Shown piece after piece: positions 16,822-24,273 of a stretch of DNA of 35,720 bases (positions within the stretch are counted from its first letter, which is position 1; each line of letters starts with the position of its first letter). The DNA is taken from positions 1 through 35,720 of IMG/VR virus record IMGVR_UViG_3300034064_000749. One strand, 5' to 3'. The stretch comes from a virus. Position numbers and translations under genes: made by a program. The notes beneath the pieces were generated by a model that was not told the DNA's origin, ran no database searches, and saw only the letters and a list, made by a program, of their open reading frames with translations.

Positions 16822-17276
16822 TATAGTACGCGATTGACTAGGCTTGAATAAATCTTTCTATTGTTTCTCTCACTCGAAGTTCTAAGTGAATCGAAATCGA
16901 TGATCTTAGTCTGCTCGTAAGACCAGTCAGATAAGTCAGTAATCTCTAGATAAAGATTAACTTTATTGCAGTATTTCTTGCCTGCTTCAGTATAGTAGTC
17001 AAACCAAGTACTGATATAAGACAAGTTACTCTTCTCAGGAGAATCTGTAGGATAGATAGCAATTGCAGCATCTCTAGTGATAGAGTCTTCGGTAACATGA
17101 ACAGCGGCCACAAGATCTAATGTTGAATTCTGTAGCTCTTCATGTTCATACTTGCCAAAGTCATCTTCGTCATCTTCGCTTTGAACCTTAAGTTCATCAG
17201 GAATGAAAACTGTAAGAGTCTCTAGATCTTCGTCTGCGTGCTCATCAATAAAAGCATTAATGTCAAATTCTTCCAT
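16821..17276 (-). CDS. Unknown acidic protein
   Basis: A 151-residue, strongly acidic protein (Asp/Glu-rich, including EDDEDDFGKYEHEE near residue 35). No recognised domain and no membrane segment. It begins one base after the GMP reductase-like stop. Acidic small phage proteins sometimes act as DNA mimics, but there is no specific evidence here. Confidence 0.7.
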   Translation of the reverse strand: MEEFDINAFIDEHADEDLETLTVFIPDELKVQSEDDEDDFGKYEHEELQNSTLDLVAAVHVTEDSITRDAAIAIYPTDSPEKSNLSYISTWFDYYTEAGKKYCNKVNLYLEITDLSDWSYEQTKIIDFDSLRTSSERNNRKIYSSLVNRVL

Positions 17277-17277
17277 T

Positions 17278-18351
17278 TTATCTCACTAGTGAAGTGTTAT
17301 TCTCAACGGTAATATTAGGAGAACAAATAAGCTTAGTACAGTTCTGAAGTTCAATAAGGCTATGACTATTGGTATAGCTCATAGCACTTCGTAGATTGCC
17401 TTCAATACCCTTAAGCATATCAACAACAGACTCTGTCATAGGAATGAGTCCAGACTGGCCTTCAATGCTACTCTTCTTGTTATAAGAAGAGCTAGCAAGA
17501 CCAGCGTACTCCTTGTACCACATGCCAGTACTCTGATTAAAAACAGCATTTGCAGCACTTTCAGTAGTAGCAGTAAACATCTTACCAAGCATTACAAGAT
17601 CTGCGCCTGAAGCAAGAGCTTTACAGATGTCGCCATTATTACGGATCCCACCGTCGGCTACTATATAAGCTGGAGCAGCTGCGTCCTTAGGATAGGTATA
17701 GACTAGTCGCTTACGCTCAGCATGACAACGTGCAAGTGCAGTAACATTACCAGCACCAACACCAGTATTAAGACGAGTAGTGCAAGCGCTACCGCCACCA
17801 ATGCCTACACGAATATAATCGCAAAGACTAGCAATGCGACTATAAGCTAGTTCATTGGTTACATTGCCGGCCCAGATAAAGACACCTTCATCAAAGCGAA
17901 GATTTTGCAACTTTACCAAGTAGTCATACATACTATCTAGGTTACCATTTGCAATGTCAACTAGAACATGAGCAATCTCATACTCACTAACCTTATGAAG
18001 TAACTTATCAATTGGATAATCAAGGCCAATGCTAATGCCACAGCCTCTCATATACATCTCGTCTAGCTCATGCTCTGGACGAAACCTATCAGCAAACACT
18101 GCAAAAGGTTTATAGCTGGAGTCAGTGATTGCGTCCATAAAATTATGGCTGGCAATGCCTGGCATAGGACTAGCAACAATTGGCAAAGCATCAAAAGGCT
18201 TTTGATAATACCCATTTTCATTCCTGTGATAAGGACTAATATTTGATCCATATCTACTATTGATATCAGACACTGGAGCCTGATTAAGCAAAATGTCATC
18301 ATAGGCAAGCTGATAATTAGCAGCTACCGCATCCTCAAATTTAAAAAACAT
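17278..18351 (-). CDS. guaC: GMP reductase / IMP dehydrogenase family enzyme, probably GMP reductase
   Basis: A 357-residue TIM-barrel enzyme. The amino end has AYDDILL (family YDDVLL). The active-site loop is GIGGGSACTTRLNTGVG with catalytic Cys190, VADGGI (231-236) binds the nucleotide phosphate, MLGKMF follows, and NLRSAMSY resembles GMP reductase LRSACTY. No CBS domains are inserted and the length equals GMP reductase (about 346) rather than IMP dehydrogenase (about 490). The TGVG after the catalytic loop also fits GMP reductase. GMP reductase turns GMP to IMP with NADPH, which PurA (25410-26480) could use for AMP. A phage IMP dehydrogenase lacking CBS domains cannot be excluded. Start ATG 18351 with GGAG; two bases after speD. 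Confidence 0.82.
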   Translation of the reverse strand: MFFKFEDAVAANYQLAYDDILLNQAPVSDINSRYGSNISPYHRNENGYYQKPFDALPIVASPMPGIASHNFMDAITDSSYKPFAVFADRFRPEHELDEMYMRGCGISIGLDYPIDKLLHKVSEYEIAHVLVDIANGNLDSMYDYLVKLQNLRFDEGVFIWAGNVTNELAYSRIASLCDYIRVGIGGGSACTTRLNTGVGAGNVTALARCHAERKRLVYTYPKDAAAPAYIVADGGIRNNGDICKALASGADLVMLGKMFTATTESAANAVFNQSTGMWYKEYAGLASSSYNKKSSIEGQSGLIPMTESVVDMLKGIEGNLRSAMSYTNSHSLIELQNCTKLICSPNITVENNTSLVR

Positions 18352-18353
18352 TT

Positions 18354-18869
18354 TTACTCCGCGAAACGGGACAGGTCCAAGACTCTACGGACCGTATGAA
18401 CACTCTTCTCAATATCGTCTACTTCAGGAAAGAACATCCTGTCAAATATTTCTTCAACAAGCTTTGCATCGAAATCTTTGCAAGAATACACATCTGCTGT
18501 TACAAATCCTTGCTCAGGAAATGTATGAAAAGCAATGTGTGACTCAGCAATCATAGCAATAGTGCTATAGCCATAAGTTTGCTCAGCGCGCTCCTTAAGC
18601 GCATTCTCAATAAACTGAGCAGTAGCAGAACCAGCAAGGCCCTCAGCATCTAGCCGCTGAAGTACCCGCTGAAGTTCGCACTTATTATGTGGGAATTCCA
18701 CAGTAAGTGGAGGAACAATTAATGTCATATCAATAGCATCTACAAGTGCTGAAATAACTTTATGGCCCATACTTGGATCATTAAGAGGATTCAAGTTATC
18801 AGTCCGAGGAACTGGTTTAGTGCCTGCGTCATAAATTAAATGTAAGCCATTATATTGATAGTTTGACAT
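18354..18869 (-). CDS. speD: S-adenosylmethionine decarboxylase-like (SpeD) pyruvoyl enzyme
   Basis: A 171-residue SpeD-family protein. AESHIAFHTFPEQGF (108-122) matches the family's AESHISIHTWPEYGY. The self-cleavage would fall between Glu109 and Ser110 to make the pyruvoyl group, with His115 and Cys130 (VYSCKD) as the usual processing and proton-donor residues. In bacteria it makes decarboxylated AdoMet for spermidine; some phage and bacterial relatives have changed to ornithine or arginine decarboxylases, so the substrate is not certain. The 40-residue insertion at the start is longer than the bacterial enzyme (about 125-130). No spermidine synthase is seen in the window. It lies two bases from its neighbours on both sides. 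Confidence 0.85.
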   Translation of the reverse strand: MSNYQYNGLHLIYDAGTKPVPRTDNLNPLNDPSMGHKVISALVDAIDMTLIVPPLTVEFPHNKCELQRVLQRLDAEGLAGSATAQFIENALKERAEQTYGYSTIAMIAESHIAFHTFPEQGFVTADVYSCKDFDAKLVEEIFDRMFFPEVDDIEKSVHTVRRVLDLSRFAE

Positions 18870-18871
18870 AA

Positions 18872-19777
18872 TTAATCGGATCCTCTCTTTTTCTTGTCGG
18901 TTGTAGAATTCTTCTTTGATTTACCCTTAGTCTTCTTTGCAGAAGCTAGCTTTGGAGTTGATTTTGCTTTAGGACTATGAGTTTTGCCATACTGGACAAA
19001 CTGATCGTCAGTGTCGTAAATAATAGATAGCTTATGAGGAAAAGGCTTAGTGAAAATAGTATCTACCTCACTGTAAGTTTCCTTTACAACATAGATTGTT
19101 TCTTTCGTTTCAGTATTATATACTTGTTCGACCATGCAGAATGGACCAGCTACTCCCATATGGATATCACAAACTGAATCCATAACTGTATCTAGCAATT
19201 GTTCACCGTCAAACGCAACACGAGTGTCATCCTCTTCTGCAGGGTCTAGAATACCTAGACGACGGGCAAGAGCATATGCACCAAGTGCAGTAGGCTGACC
19301 ACTACCTGTAGCTTGGAAAGGTTCAGCAAGAAGTGTAACACAAAGAAACGCGTCTACATGGTAAAGATTACCACGATAGCCAACCAATAGGTTAAGATTG
19401 CTAGCAGGCATGGGATCCATATCATCCATACCACGGCCTCCGGCCTTACTAACCATCTTACTCTGCATACTGGCAGGAATAATCTCATTTAGAACGTTGT
19501 GGATATAAGCAATGTCACTGACATCGTCAGGGCGAACAAGTTCGTAATAAGTATGCTGGAATAGCTGGGCATCCTTAAGAACACCTGCGTAGCCAAACAT
19601 AATATCGTCACGAATAAAGATCTTTGGCTGCTTAAGCATAAAGCCATAGTCGGCATAACTTACACGACTGTCTGCTTTCAGCAGAACTGACTTCAATAGT
19701 GGGTCTTGGTCCATATTGGTAGGCATACCAGTGGTAGTATCAATACCTGTGTTTGAATATCCTAGGATACAAGTCAT
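18872..19777 (-). CDS. Proteasome/HslV-like N-terminal nucleophile hydrolase
   Basis: A 301-residue protein with the fold of proteasome beta subunits. MTCILGY would expose Thr at position 1 after Met removal. LKADSRVS gives the catalytic Asp (residue 36 with Met as 1), QPKIF the Lys (52), and FQATGSGQPTALGAYALA the Ser159/GSG block followed by the helix typical of HslV (AIGSGGNYALAAARAL). The full T/D/K catalytic set is therefore kept. The 20-residue insertion between Thr and Asp and a Lys/Ser/Thr-rich carboxyl tail (260-301) are unusual. It may be a protease that clears host or phage proteins, or an Ntn enzyme of another kind. An ATPase partner is not adjacent. Start ATG 19777 with AGGAG; follows the DUF1599-like gene by two bases. 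Confidence 0.78.
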   Translation of the reverse strand: MTCILGYSNTGIDTTTGMPTNMDQDPLLKSVLLKADSRVSYADYGFMLKQPKIFIRDDIMFGYAGVLKDAQLFQHTYYELVRPDDVSDIAYIHNVLNEIIPASMQSKMVSKAGGRGMDDMDPMPASNLNLLVGYRGNLYHVDAFLCVTLLAEPFQATGSGQPTALGAYALARRLGILDPAEEDDTRVAFDGEQLLDTVMDSVCDIHMGVAGPFCMVEQVYNTETKETIYVVKETYSEVDTIFTKPFPHKLSIIYDTDDQFVQYGKTHSPKAKSTPKLASAKKTKGKSKKNSTTDKKKRGSD

Positions 19778-19779
19778 TG

Positions 19780-20079
19780 TTATTTCTCCTCTTTTTCTTT
19801 ATTGGAATAAGCAGTCATAAGAATTCCATAACCAGCAATATCTTGCCATGGACTTTCGCCAAAGGCGTCTTTGCTATTAGCAATACGGAATAGCTTATCA
19901 AGAATTCGAACTGTAACCAGAACATCAACATATTGACTTGGACTAATGCCATCTGGGTATAGAACTTTTAATACATCACCAGCCTTAGAGAAAGCATCAC
20001 CATAAGCAATATTTTTATTACTTACTAGATTGCCAATCTCAGTGGCCGTATCAATAATAGGAATAGAGTTTGTTTTCAT
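19780..20079 (-). CDS. DUF1599-like (nucleotide modification associated) protein
   Basis: A 99-residue protein that fits my memory of the DUF1599 family: KNIAYGDAFSKAG, VLKVLYPDGIS, VDVLVTVRILDKLFRIA and SPWQDIAGYGILM. In the family it is found near phage nucleotide metabolism or modification genes. Function remains unproven. ATG 20079 overlaps the preceding stop (ATGA) and has AGGAT upstream. Confidence 0.6.
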   Translation of the reverse strand: MKTNSIPIIDTATEIGNLVSNKNIAYGDAFSKAGDVLKVLYPDGISPSQYVDVLVTVRILDKLFRIANSKDAFGESPWQDIAGYGILMTAYSNKEKEEK

Positions 20080-20345
20080 TCTTCATCCTTCTGATAACAG
20101 ACAACCATTTTATTAAGTTTCTTATCATAAAAAAAGTAGGAGCTCCTAAATCCTAGGAGATCTCCTACTTTCTTAGACATATCAAAAACTTGATTATCCC
20201 ATACTCGTCTTTGGAAATAAAGAAACAGATAATTTTCTGAGTCTTGATATGAATCAAGAATAGATAATCCTGGAGAAATTTCTGTATCTTTTAAATATGC
20301 AATAAAATCAGCAACTTGCTTATTTGAATCTAAGATAGTTGCCAA
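20076..20345 (-). CDS. Small unknown protein with TTG start
   Basis: An 89-residue soluble protein without recognised domain. The only start in the first half of the frame is TTG at 20345, with GGAG about 11 bases upstream inside the previous gene's end. It ends overlapping the DUF1599-like start. Confidence 0.6.
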   Translation of the reverse strand: MATILDSNKQVADFIAYLKDTEISPGLSILDSYQDSENYLFLYFQRRVWDNQVFDMSKKVGDLLGFRSSYFFYDKKLNKMVVCYQKDEE

Positions 20346-20351
20346 TTTTAC

Positions 20352-20561
20352 TTAGTCTCCAAGACTAACAAAGCTGTCGCAGTTATAACATTTAGAATTT
20401 CTAGCCAAATAAGTATAAGTAAGGAATCGTCTGCACTTAGAGCAAGTGATACCTTCTTCTTCCTCGGAGACGTTAAGGTCTCTAGCTTTACGCTCATTCT
20501 TCTGAGCCTTAAAGCCTTTAATTTCATGCTCCGAGAAATCTTCTCTGTAATTCTTTGACAT
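20352..20561 (-). CDS. Zinc-ribbon small protein
   Basis: A 69-residue protein (ATG 20561; the frame extends to an ATG at 20606). CSKC near residue 40 and CYNC about 18 residues later form a zinc ribbon. The first half is highly charged. It is the first gene after the promoter at 20616-20644. Neither start has a good ribosome site; AGGAAAT lies about 13 bases before 20561. ATG 20606 would begin nearly at the predicted transcript start, so a leaderless mRNA with an 84-residue product is an alternative. Confidence 0.6.
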   Translation of the reverse strand: MSKNYREDFSEHEIKGFKAQKNERKARDLNVSEEEEGITCSKCRRFLTYTYLARNSKCYNCDSFVSLGD

Positions 20562-20615
20562 AATTAATTTATTATTTCCTAATGATAAGTAACTGTAAAA
20601 AAGCATTGATTATTA

Positions 20616-20644
20616 ATGATAAAGTTTTTCAATGCGTATGACAA
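20616..20644 (-). promoter_or_regulatory. Sigma70-like promoter for the Ntn/speD/guaC operon
   Basis: Minus-strand TTGTCA (20644-20639), a 17-base spacer and TATCAT (20621-20616): five of six consensus bases in each box with optimal spacing. The predicted start is near 20609. It faces the zinc ribbon, DUF1599-like, Ntn hydrolase, speD and guaC genes. A plain bacterial promoter means transcription by host RNA polymerase. Confidence 0.75.
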
Positions 20645-20656
20645 TTTTTTTTGGTT

Positions 20657-20676
20657 ATGAATATCCATTAATATCC
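20657..20676 (-). repeat. Two tandem 10-bp repeats upstream of the promoter
   Basis: ATGAATATCC and ATTAATATCC (plus strand) are adjacent, identical at nine of ten positions, and spaced by one helical turn. They lie 12 to 32 bases upstream of the -35 box. This position fits an activator site or UP-like element. Confidence 0.5.
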
Positions 20677-20682
20677 TTTATT

Positions 20683-21312
20683 TTACTTCAATAAGGTTCG
20701 ATAGTCTGACAAATCATACTTAGGATTAGACTTGGATACTTTATCAGAGATAAGCTTATAAGCTACCTTAGCAAGAGCTCTAAAGTCAGGTCTATCTAGA
20801 GTACCAAACTGCAAATCACATGAATCCAGAACCTCTTCGTATATAGGATACTCTACTCTTGCTTGAGTAGTGAGAGGATGAATGCGAATTTTTGTTGTGT
20901 CTCCAGCAACAGAATAGTCGGCAATCCAAACAAACTTGTCTTCGGTAGGGCGCCCGAGAAAGGCTCTATTAAGCCTAGATAGGGCAATCTTTCTACCTTC
21001 ATGCTTGTCATATGTATCAACAGGATTGTGAACAGACAAGGCAAAAGCAAACTCAGAATCACCAAGACGAATTGCAGCAGCAGTTACATATCTAACTGAT
21101 AGACCAGTCTCTCTGCGATTCTTCTTTGAGTAAATTCCTCTATTGCGATTATAGAGAGTAGCAAGATAACTAGCATTATCATATGCATCAGTATTTTTCA
21201 GTTCTGAAATCTGATAGACTTCGCAGCAATTTTTATTGTAATCATGTTTGCGGACAAAGAGAGCACTTGAAAAGGTAACTCTCTCATCCGACTTAAAAAC
21301 ATTAGTAGTCAT
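20683..21312 (-). CDS. Unknown protein
   Basis: A 209-residue basic protein with no recognised domain. It is rich in Tyr, Arg and Ala with several predicted strands. ATG 21312 has an excellent AAGGAG six bases upstream. It ends just before the tandem repeats of the downstream promoter. Confidence 0.75.
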   Translation of the reverse strand: MTTNVFKSDERVTFSSALFVRKHDYNKNCCEVYQISELKNTDAYDNASYLATLYNRNRGIYSKKNRRETGLSVRYVTAAAIRLGDSEFAFALSVHNPVDTYDKHEGRKIALSRLNRAFLGRPTEDKFVWIADYSVAGDTTKIRIHPLTTQARVEYPIYEEVLDSCDLQFGTLDRPDFRALAKVAYKLISDKVSKSNPKYDLSDYRTLLK

Positions 21313-21320
21313 AATGCTCC

Positions 21321-21584
21321 TTATATAGCGTTATATATTTGTTTCTTTCTTAGACCAAATAGGAATAAACAAGTAAATTCACTAATTACCCCTGCAGCTA
21401 TTGCCATAAATGACATGGAAATGCCAGTTATGAACAATAGATTTGCAAATGTAACCGCAGCGTCGAATAGGAATTCATGTTTAAAGAAAAACAATTGAAC
21501 TCCAATAGGCAATTTTGTAAATGTATGATAGGTTGAGTAACCCAATAATACTCCAAAAAATATAGCGGCTAATATAAGGCCCAT
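21321..21584 (-). CDS. Small multi-pass membrane protein
   Basis: An 87-residue protein with about two to three membrane segments: one at residues 2-15 (LILAAIFFGVLLGY), one around 42-60 (FANLLFITGISMSFMAIAAGV), and a last hydrophobic stretch near 70. No family recognised. ATG 21584 has AGGAT. Could be a lysis-linked or superinfection-exclusion membrane protein; that is a guess from type alone. Confidence 0.65.
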   Translation of the reverse strand: MGLILAAIFFGVLLGYSTYHTFTKLPIGVQLFFFKHEFLFDAAVTFANLLFITGISMSFMAIAAGVISEFTCLFLFGLRKKQIYNAI

Positions 21585-21599
21585 ACGTAATCCTAGGTT

Positions 21600-22112
21600 T
21601 TACTTTCTAGTAGAAACTTCGAAAGTATTACTATTAATATTGGAGAGGTCAGTAAGAAATGACTCGGCATAACGTCGAGAAATTTCCTTACGCTCCTGCT
21701 GCGTCCAAACGCTAGCAGTGCTTGGTGAGATACCAGCAAGAGCTGCTGCCACACGCGTTGAATACTTAGTGGATACAGCATGGACAAGTGAACGATGCAT
21801 AGGATGTACCTTACCAGTGCGGATACGGTACTCACGTGCACGTACAAGCGTGCTAATGACATTGTCAAACTTACCATCAGTCTTGTTCCGATCTCTAACA
21901 AGATCTGTAAGAGCCTTAGTGGTAATGCCAAGATCCTTGCTAACCTGAGTGCTTGTGATTCCGCAAGAATGACCGATATCACGGGCGCGAATAGCAAAAG
22001 TGGTATTGTTACCAGCAAGATAAGTATCAACATTGCGCCAGTAGGCAGTAACATTGTACTCTGAAGTAATGCGAGTATTAGGCTGGGTATCTGAATTATT
22101 TGTATTCGACAT
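21600..22112 (-). CDS. DNA-binding protein with two helix-turn-helix segments
   Basis: A 170-residue protein. Two segments look like HTH recognition motifs: residues about 50-75 (CGITSTQVSKDLGITTKALT) and 118-138 (TRVAAALAGISPSTASVWTQ). The rest is basic. It lies about 1 kb upstream of the tandem-repeat promoter and may regulate it; this is only position. ATG 22112 with AAGGAT upstream. A frame on the same strand over the same bases is a shadow. Confidence 0.6.
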   Translation of the reverse strand: MSNTNNSDTQPNTRITSEYNVTAYWRNVDTYLAGNNTTFAIRARDIGHSCGITSTQVSKDLGITTKALTDLVRDRNKTDGKFDNVISTLVRAREYRIRTGKVHPMHRSLVHAVSTKYSTRVAAALAGISPSTASVWTQQERKEISRRYAESFLTDLSNINSNTFEVSTRK

Positions 22113-22123
22113 TCTATATCCTT

Positions 22124-22762
22124 CTATTGATTGGGATGAGTTTGAATATTTGATAATAGGTTCATAGCTAAGAAAATCTTGTTTATATCTTCTTCAATTA
22201 CAAACTTAGGCAAGTTAAACAAAAGGTCTTCAACATTTTCTTCAGAGTAGATACCTCTGGTTTTCCTTAAATACATATAAGGAATCAAAGAAGATCTTTC
22301 ACTGAGAAAAAATGTATACTTATGAATTTCTTTAAGTAAGAATTCTGATAGGTCGAAAAAGCGACCATCAAAGTAAAAGATATCGGCGTAAGCACTATCT
22401 TGGACTTTAAGTTTATTTGCTTTAACTGCTTGAACACACATTAAATAAGCATATATATCAGAATCAATAATCTGATAAGCGTATTGAATTGCGTATCTTT
22501 TATCTCCTGCTGGAGCAAAAGCAACAGGATAACCTATAACGCAAAAATCGTCAGGAATAAATTTCTTAACTAGTTTAGTGTTTTTGTCAATCATCTCCTT
22601 AAGATCAAGATCCTCCAGAGATCCTGTCTCAGTAAAGACAGAGTCAGGAGGTCTAGTCTTTAGACCAAAGATGCCGACATAGTTACCAACAAGTTTAGTT
22701 CCATACAAGAGTGTAGACAATTTTTCTTGTCTAACTCTTTGAACTAATTTCTCAATGTCCAT
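22124..22762 (-). CDS. Unknown protein
   Basis: A 212-residue soluble protein rich in Phe, Tyr and Leu with no recognised domain. ATG 22762 with AGAGGAT upstream, one base after the previous stop. The neighbouring 193-residue gene has a similar aromatic, helical composition, but no sequence relation was seen. Confidence 0.7.
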   Translation of the reverse strand: MDIEKLVQRVRQEKLSTLLYGTKLVGNYVGIFGLKTRPPDSVFTETGSLEDLDLKEMIDKNTKLVKKFIPDDFCVIGYPVAFAPAGDKRYAIQYAYQIIDSDIYAYLMCVQAVKANKLKVQDSAYADIFYFDGRFFDLSEFLLKEIHKYTFFLSERSSLIPYMYLRKTRGIYSEENVEDLLFNLPKFVIEEDINKIFLAMNLLSNIQTHPNQ

Positions 22763-22763
22763 C

Positions 22764-23345
22764 TTAATCCTCTAGATGTTTTGTATGATCATTTAAACAT
22801 GATAAACAAGACAAATCAAAAACAAAATGTCTAAACATCTTGGTCTTTTTAAAATTTTTGTCTAAAGTTAATATTTTATATTGGCATATCTTATGCCTTT
22901 TACTAAGATCAAGAACAATATTCCTTATAGAATCATAGGTCGCATCGTCGCCATATTTAATATAGTAGACGGTGTTTTCCTCCTCTATAAGGAATACGTT
23001 CTTTTTTCTAAAACTTTCACCAGGGTAAAACACTATGTTATGACCTAACTTAGCATGCAAATAAAAGAATATAGCTAGCTCTTGTGTCTGTGGCGTTAAT
23101 TGGCGTTGGATGAGAGCTTTTTGTATATAGTTTTCTATAGCCGCATAGCTATTCAGATCATAATAGTATTTATCTAAGTCTAAAGTATTTAGAGTATCTG
23201 GAAAAGCAATATCTTTCATATCAACTAAAAGTGTATCACTGAAGTAATCAGTAATATTTAATACTTGAGTATAGAACCATATTACTATTTGCCAGATAAT
23301 CTGATCATTAGTCAAGCTGGGCGTATTTATTTTGTTGACGCTCAA
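22764..23345 (-). CDS. Unknown protein with TTG start
   Basis: A 193-residue protein with no recognised domain. The start is TTG 23345: AGGAG sits five bases ahead and the next in-frame Met is 42 residues on, so the TTG reading is well supported. It overlaps the 3' end of the transglycosylase gene by 38 bases. Contains several cysteines in its last 25 residues (CLSC, CL), possibly metal-binding. Confidence 0.65.
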   Translation of the reverse strand: MSVNKINTPSLTNDQIIWQIVIWFYTQVLNITDYFSDTLLVDMKDIAFPDTLNTLDLDKYYYDLNSYAAIENYIQKALIQRQLTPQTQELAIFFYLHAKLGHNIVFYPGESFRKKNVFLIEEENTVYYIKYGDDATYDSIRNIVLDLSKRHKICQYKILTLDKNFKKTKMFRHFVFDLSCLSCLNDHTKHLED

Positions 23346-23853
23346 ACTGTCTCCTAAGTCGATAATGATTCTTTAAATAAGCGTGGCCTCTCGCTCCGCA
23401 TACAATGCCTTGATTATAATGACAAGGCCAATCTTGGTTGTAGCGTGCTTCAAGGTGCCTATAGGTATTTATGAACTCTTTAGTTCCACTATATGGATTC
23501 TTAAGAAGATCACAAGCATCATTGTATTTCATTTTACGCAATTCTTTATTAGGTAGCCATTTAGGTATCTGTTGATACAGGCCGCATTCGCCAGAAGAGC
23601 CAACTGCCTCTTTAGTAAATCTGCTTTCTTGGAATGCGACGGCCAGAACAATTGCTTTTTCTTGCTTGGATAATTTCTTGTCAATTGAAGTTTTTTCAAT
23701 TGCATCTGAGATTAAGTATTTATCTGAATCAGAGATGTATTCATATTTATCCAAGATCCGATATGTGTCTGTTGCCTTAATCGCATCGTACTCAATGAGA
23801 TTTTTCATTGGCACAATCCAGAATGACAGCAACATTAGTATTTTCGTAAGCAT
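23308..23853 (-). CDS. Lytic transglycosylase (SLT-like) with signal peptide
   Basis: A 181-residue protein. Residues 1-15 (MLTKILMLLSFWIVP) look like a signal or signal-arrest segment. The SLT core is seen in VLAVAFQESRF (catalytic Glu76), GSSGECGLYQQIP (family GxxGLMQxxP) and HYNQG (family YNAG). It cleaves peptidoglycan glycan strands, so it may act as an exported endolysin or as a local cell-wall opener. ATG 23853 with AAGGAG upstream. It is in the same run as DNA metabolism genes rather than with other lysis genes; no holin is recognised nearby. Confidence 0.8.
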   Translation of the reverse strand: MLTKILMLLSFWIVPMKNLIEYDAIKATDTYRILDKYEYISDSDKYLISDAIEKTSIDKKLSKQEKAIVLAVAFQESRFTKEAVGSSGECGLYQQIPKWLPNKELRKMKYNDACDLLKNPYSGTKEFINTYRHLEARYNQDWPCHYNQGIVCGARGHAYLKNHYRLRRQFERQQNKYAQLD

Positions 23854-23865
23854 TTTCTCCTTGTA

Positions 23866-24261
23866 TTACAATGCGCTAAACAACCCTCCTCCATTAGAAT
23901 AGATTACCTTTTTCAAAGGATACCAGCTAATGAGCTCTTCGCAGAGCGCACAAGGCTTACTATTCTTAAGTTCAAGAGTGTTAGGTTGAACCCTAACTAC
24001 ATATAGACTAGCACCACTAAGGTCGCTAGTAGGGAATCCATGTAAACATGTCATCTCAGCGTGCATTGTATCTCTTAAACTATTCGGGAAGTTATGCTTT
24101 AGGAAGGGTGAACCTTTGACCGTGTTAAAACCGGTACTAATGATTGTACCACCCTTAATTAGGACTGCTCCATGGCAGAACCTTTCATAACTGGATCGTC
24201 TAGCTTGTTTAATAGCAACTCGAATATATCCTAGTTCTTTCTTACTGAGGTTATACTCCAT
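23866..24261 (-). CDS. Cytidine/dCMP deaminase-fold protein
   Basis: A 131-residue protein of the cytidine deaminase superfamily: MHAE (66-69) carries the zinc His and catalytic Glu, and SKPCALCEEL gives the two zinc cysteines (104, 107). In phages such proteins are often dCMP deaminases that make dUMP for thymidylate synthase, here ThyX. The exact substrate is not certain; the Arg- and Lys-rich amino end and RSSYERFCHGAV region are also seen in small nucleic-acid deaminases. ATG 24261 with AGGAAAATA upstream. Confidence 0.78.
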   Translation of the reverse strand: MEYNLSKKELGYIRVAIKQARRSSYERFCHGAVLIKGGTIISTGFNTVKGSPFLKHNFPNSLRDTMHAEMTCLHGFPTSDLSGASLYVVRVQPNTLELKNSKPCALCEELISWYPLKKVIYSNGGGLFSAL

Positions 24262-24273
24262 AAATTATTTTCC

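Noticed and set aside
21593-22054. Minus-strand 153-codon frame overlapping the HTH protein
   Set aside because: Other frame (21600-22112) has an ATG with AAGGAT, HTH-like segments and normal composition; this one is a Leu-rich shadow.
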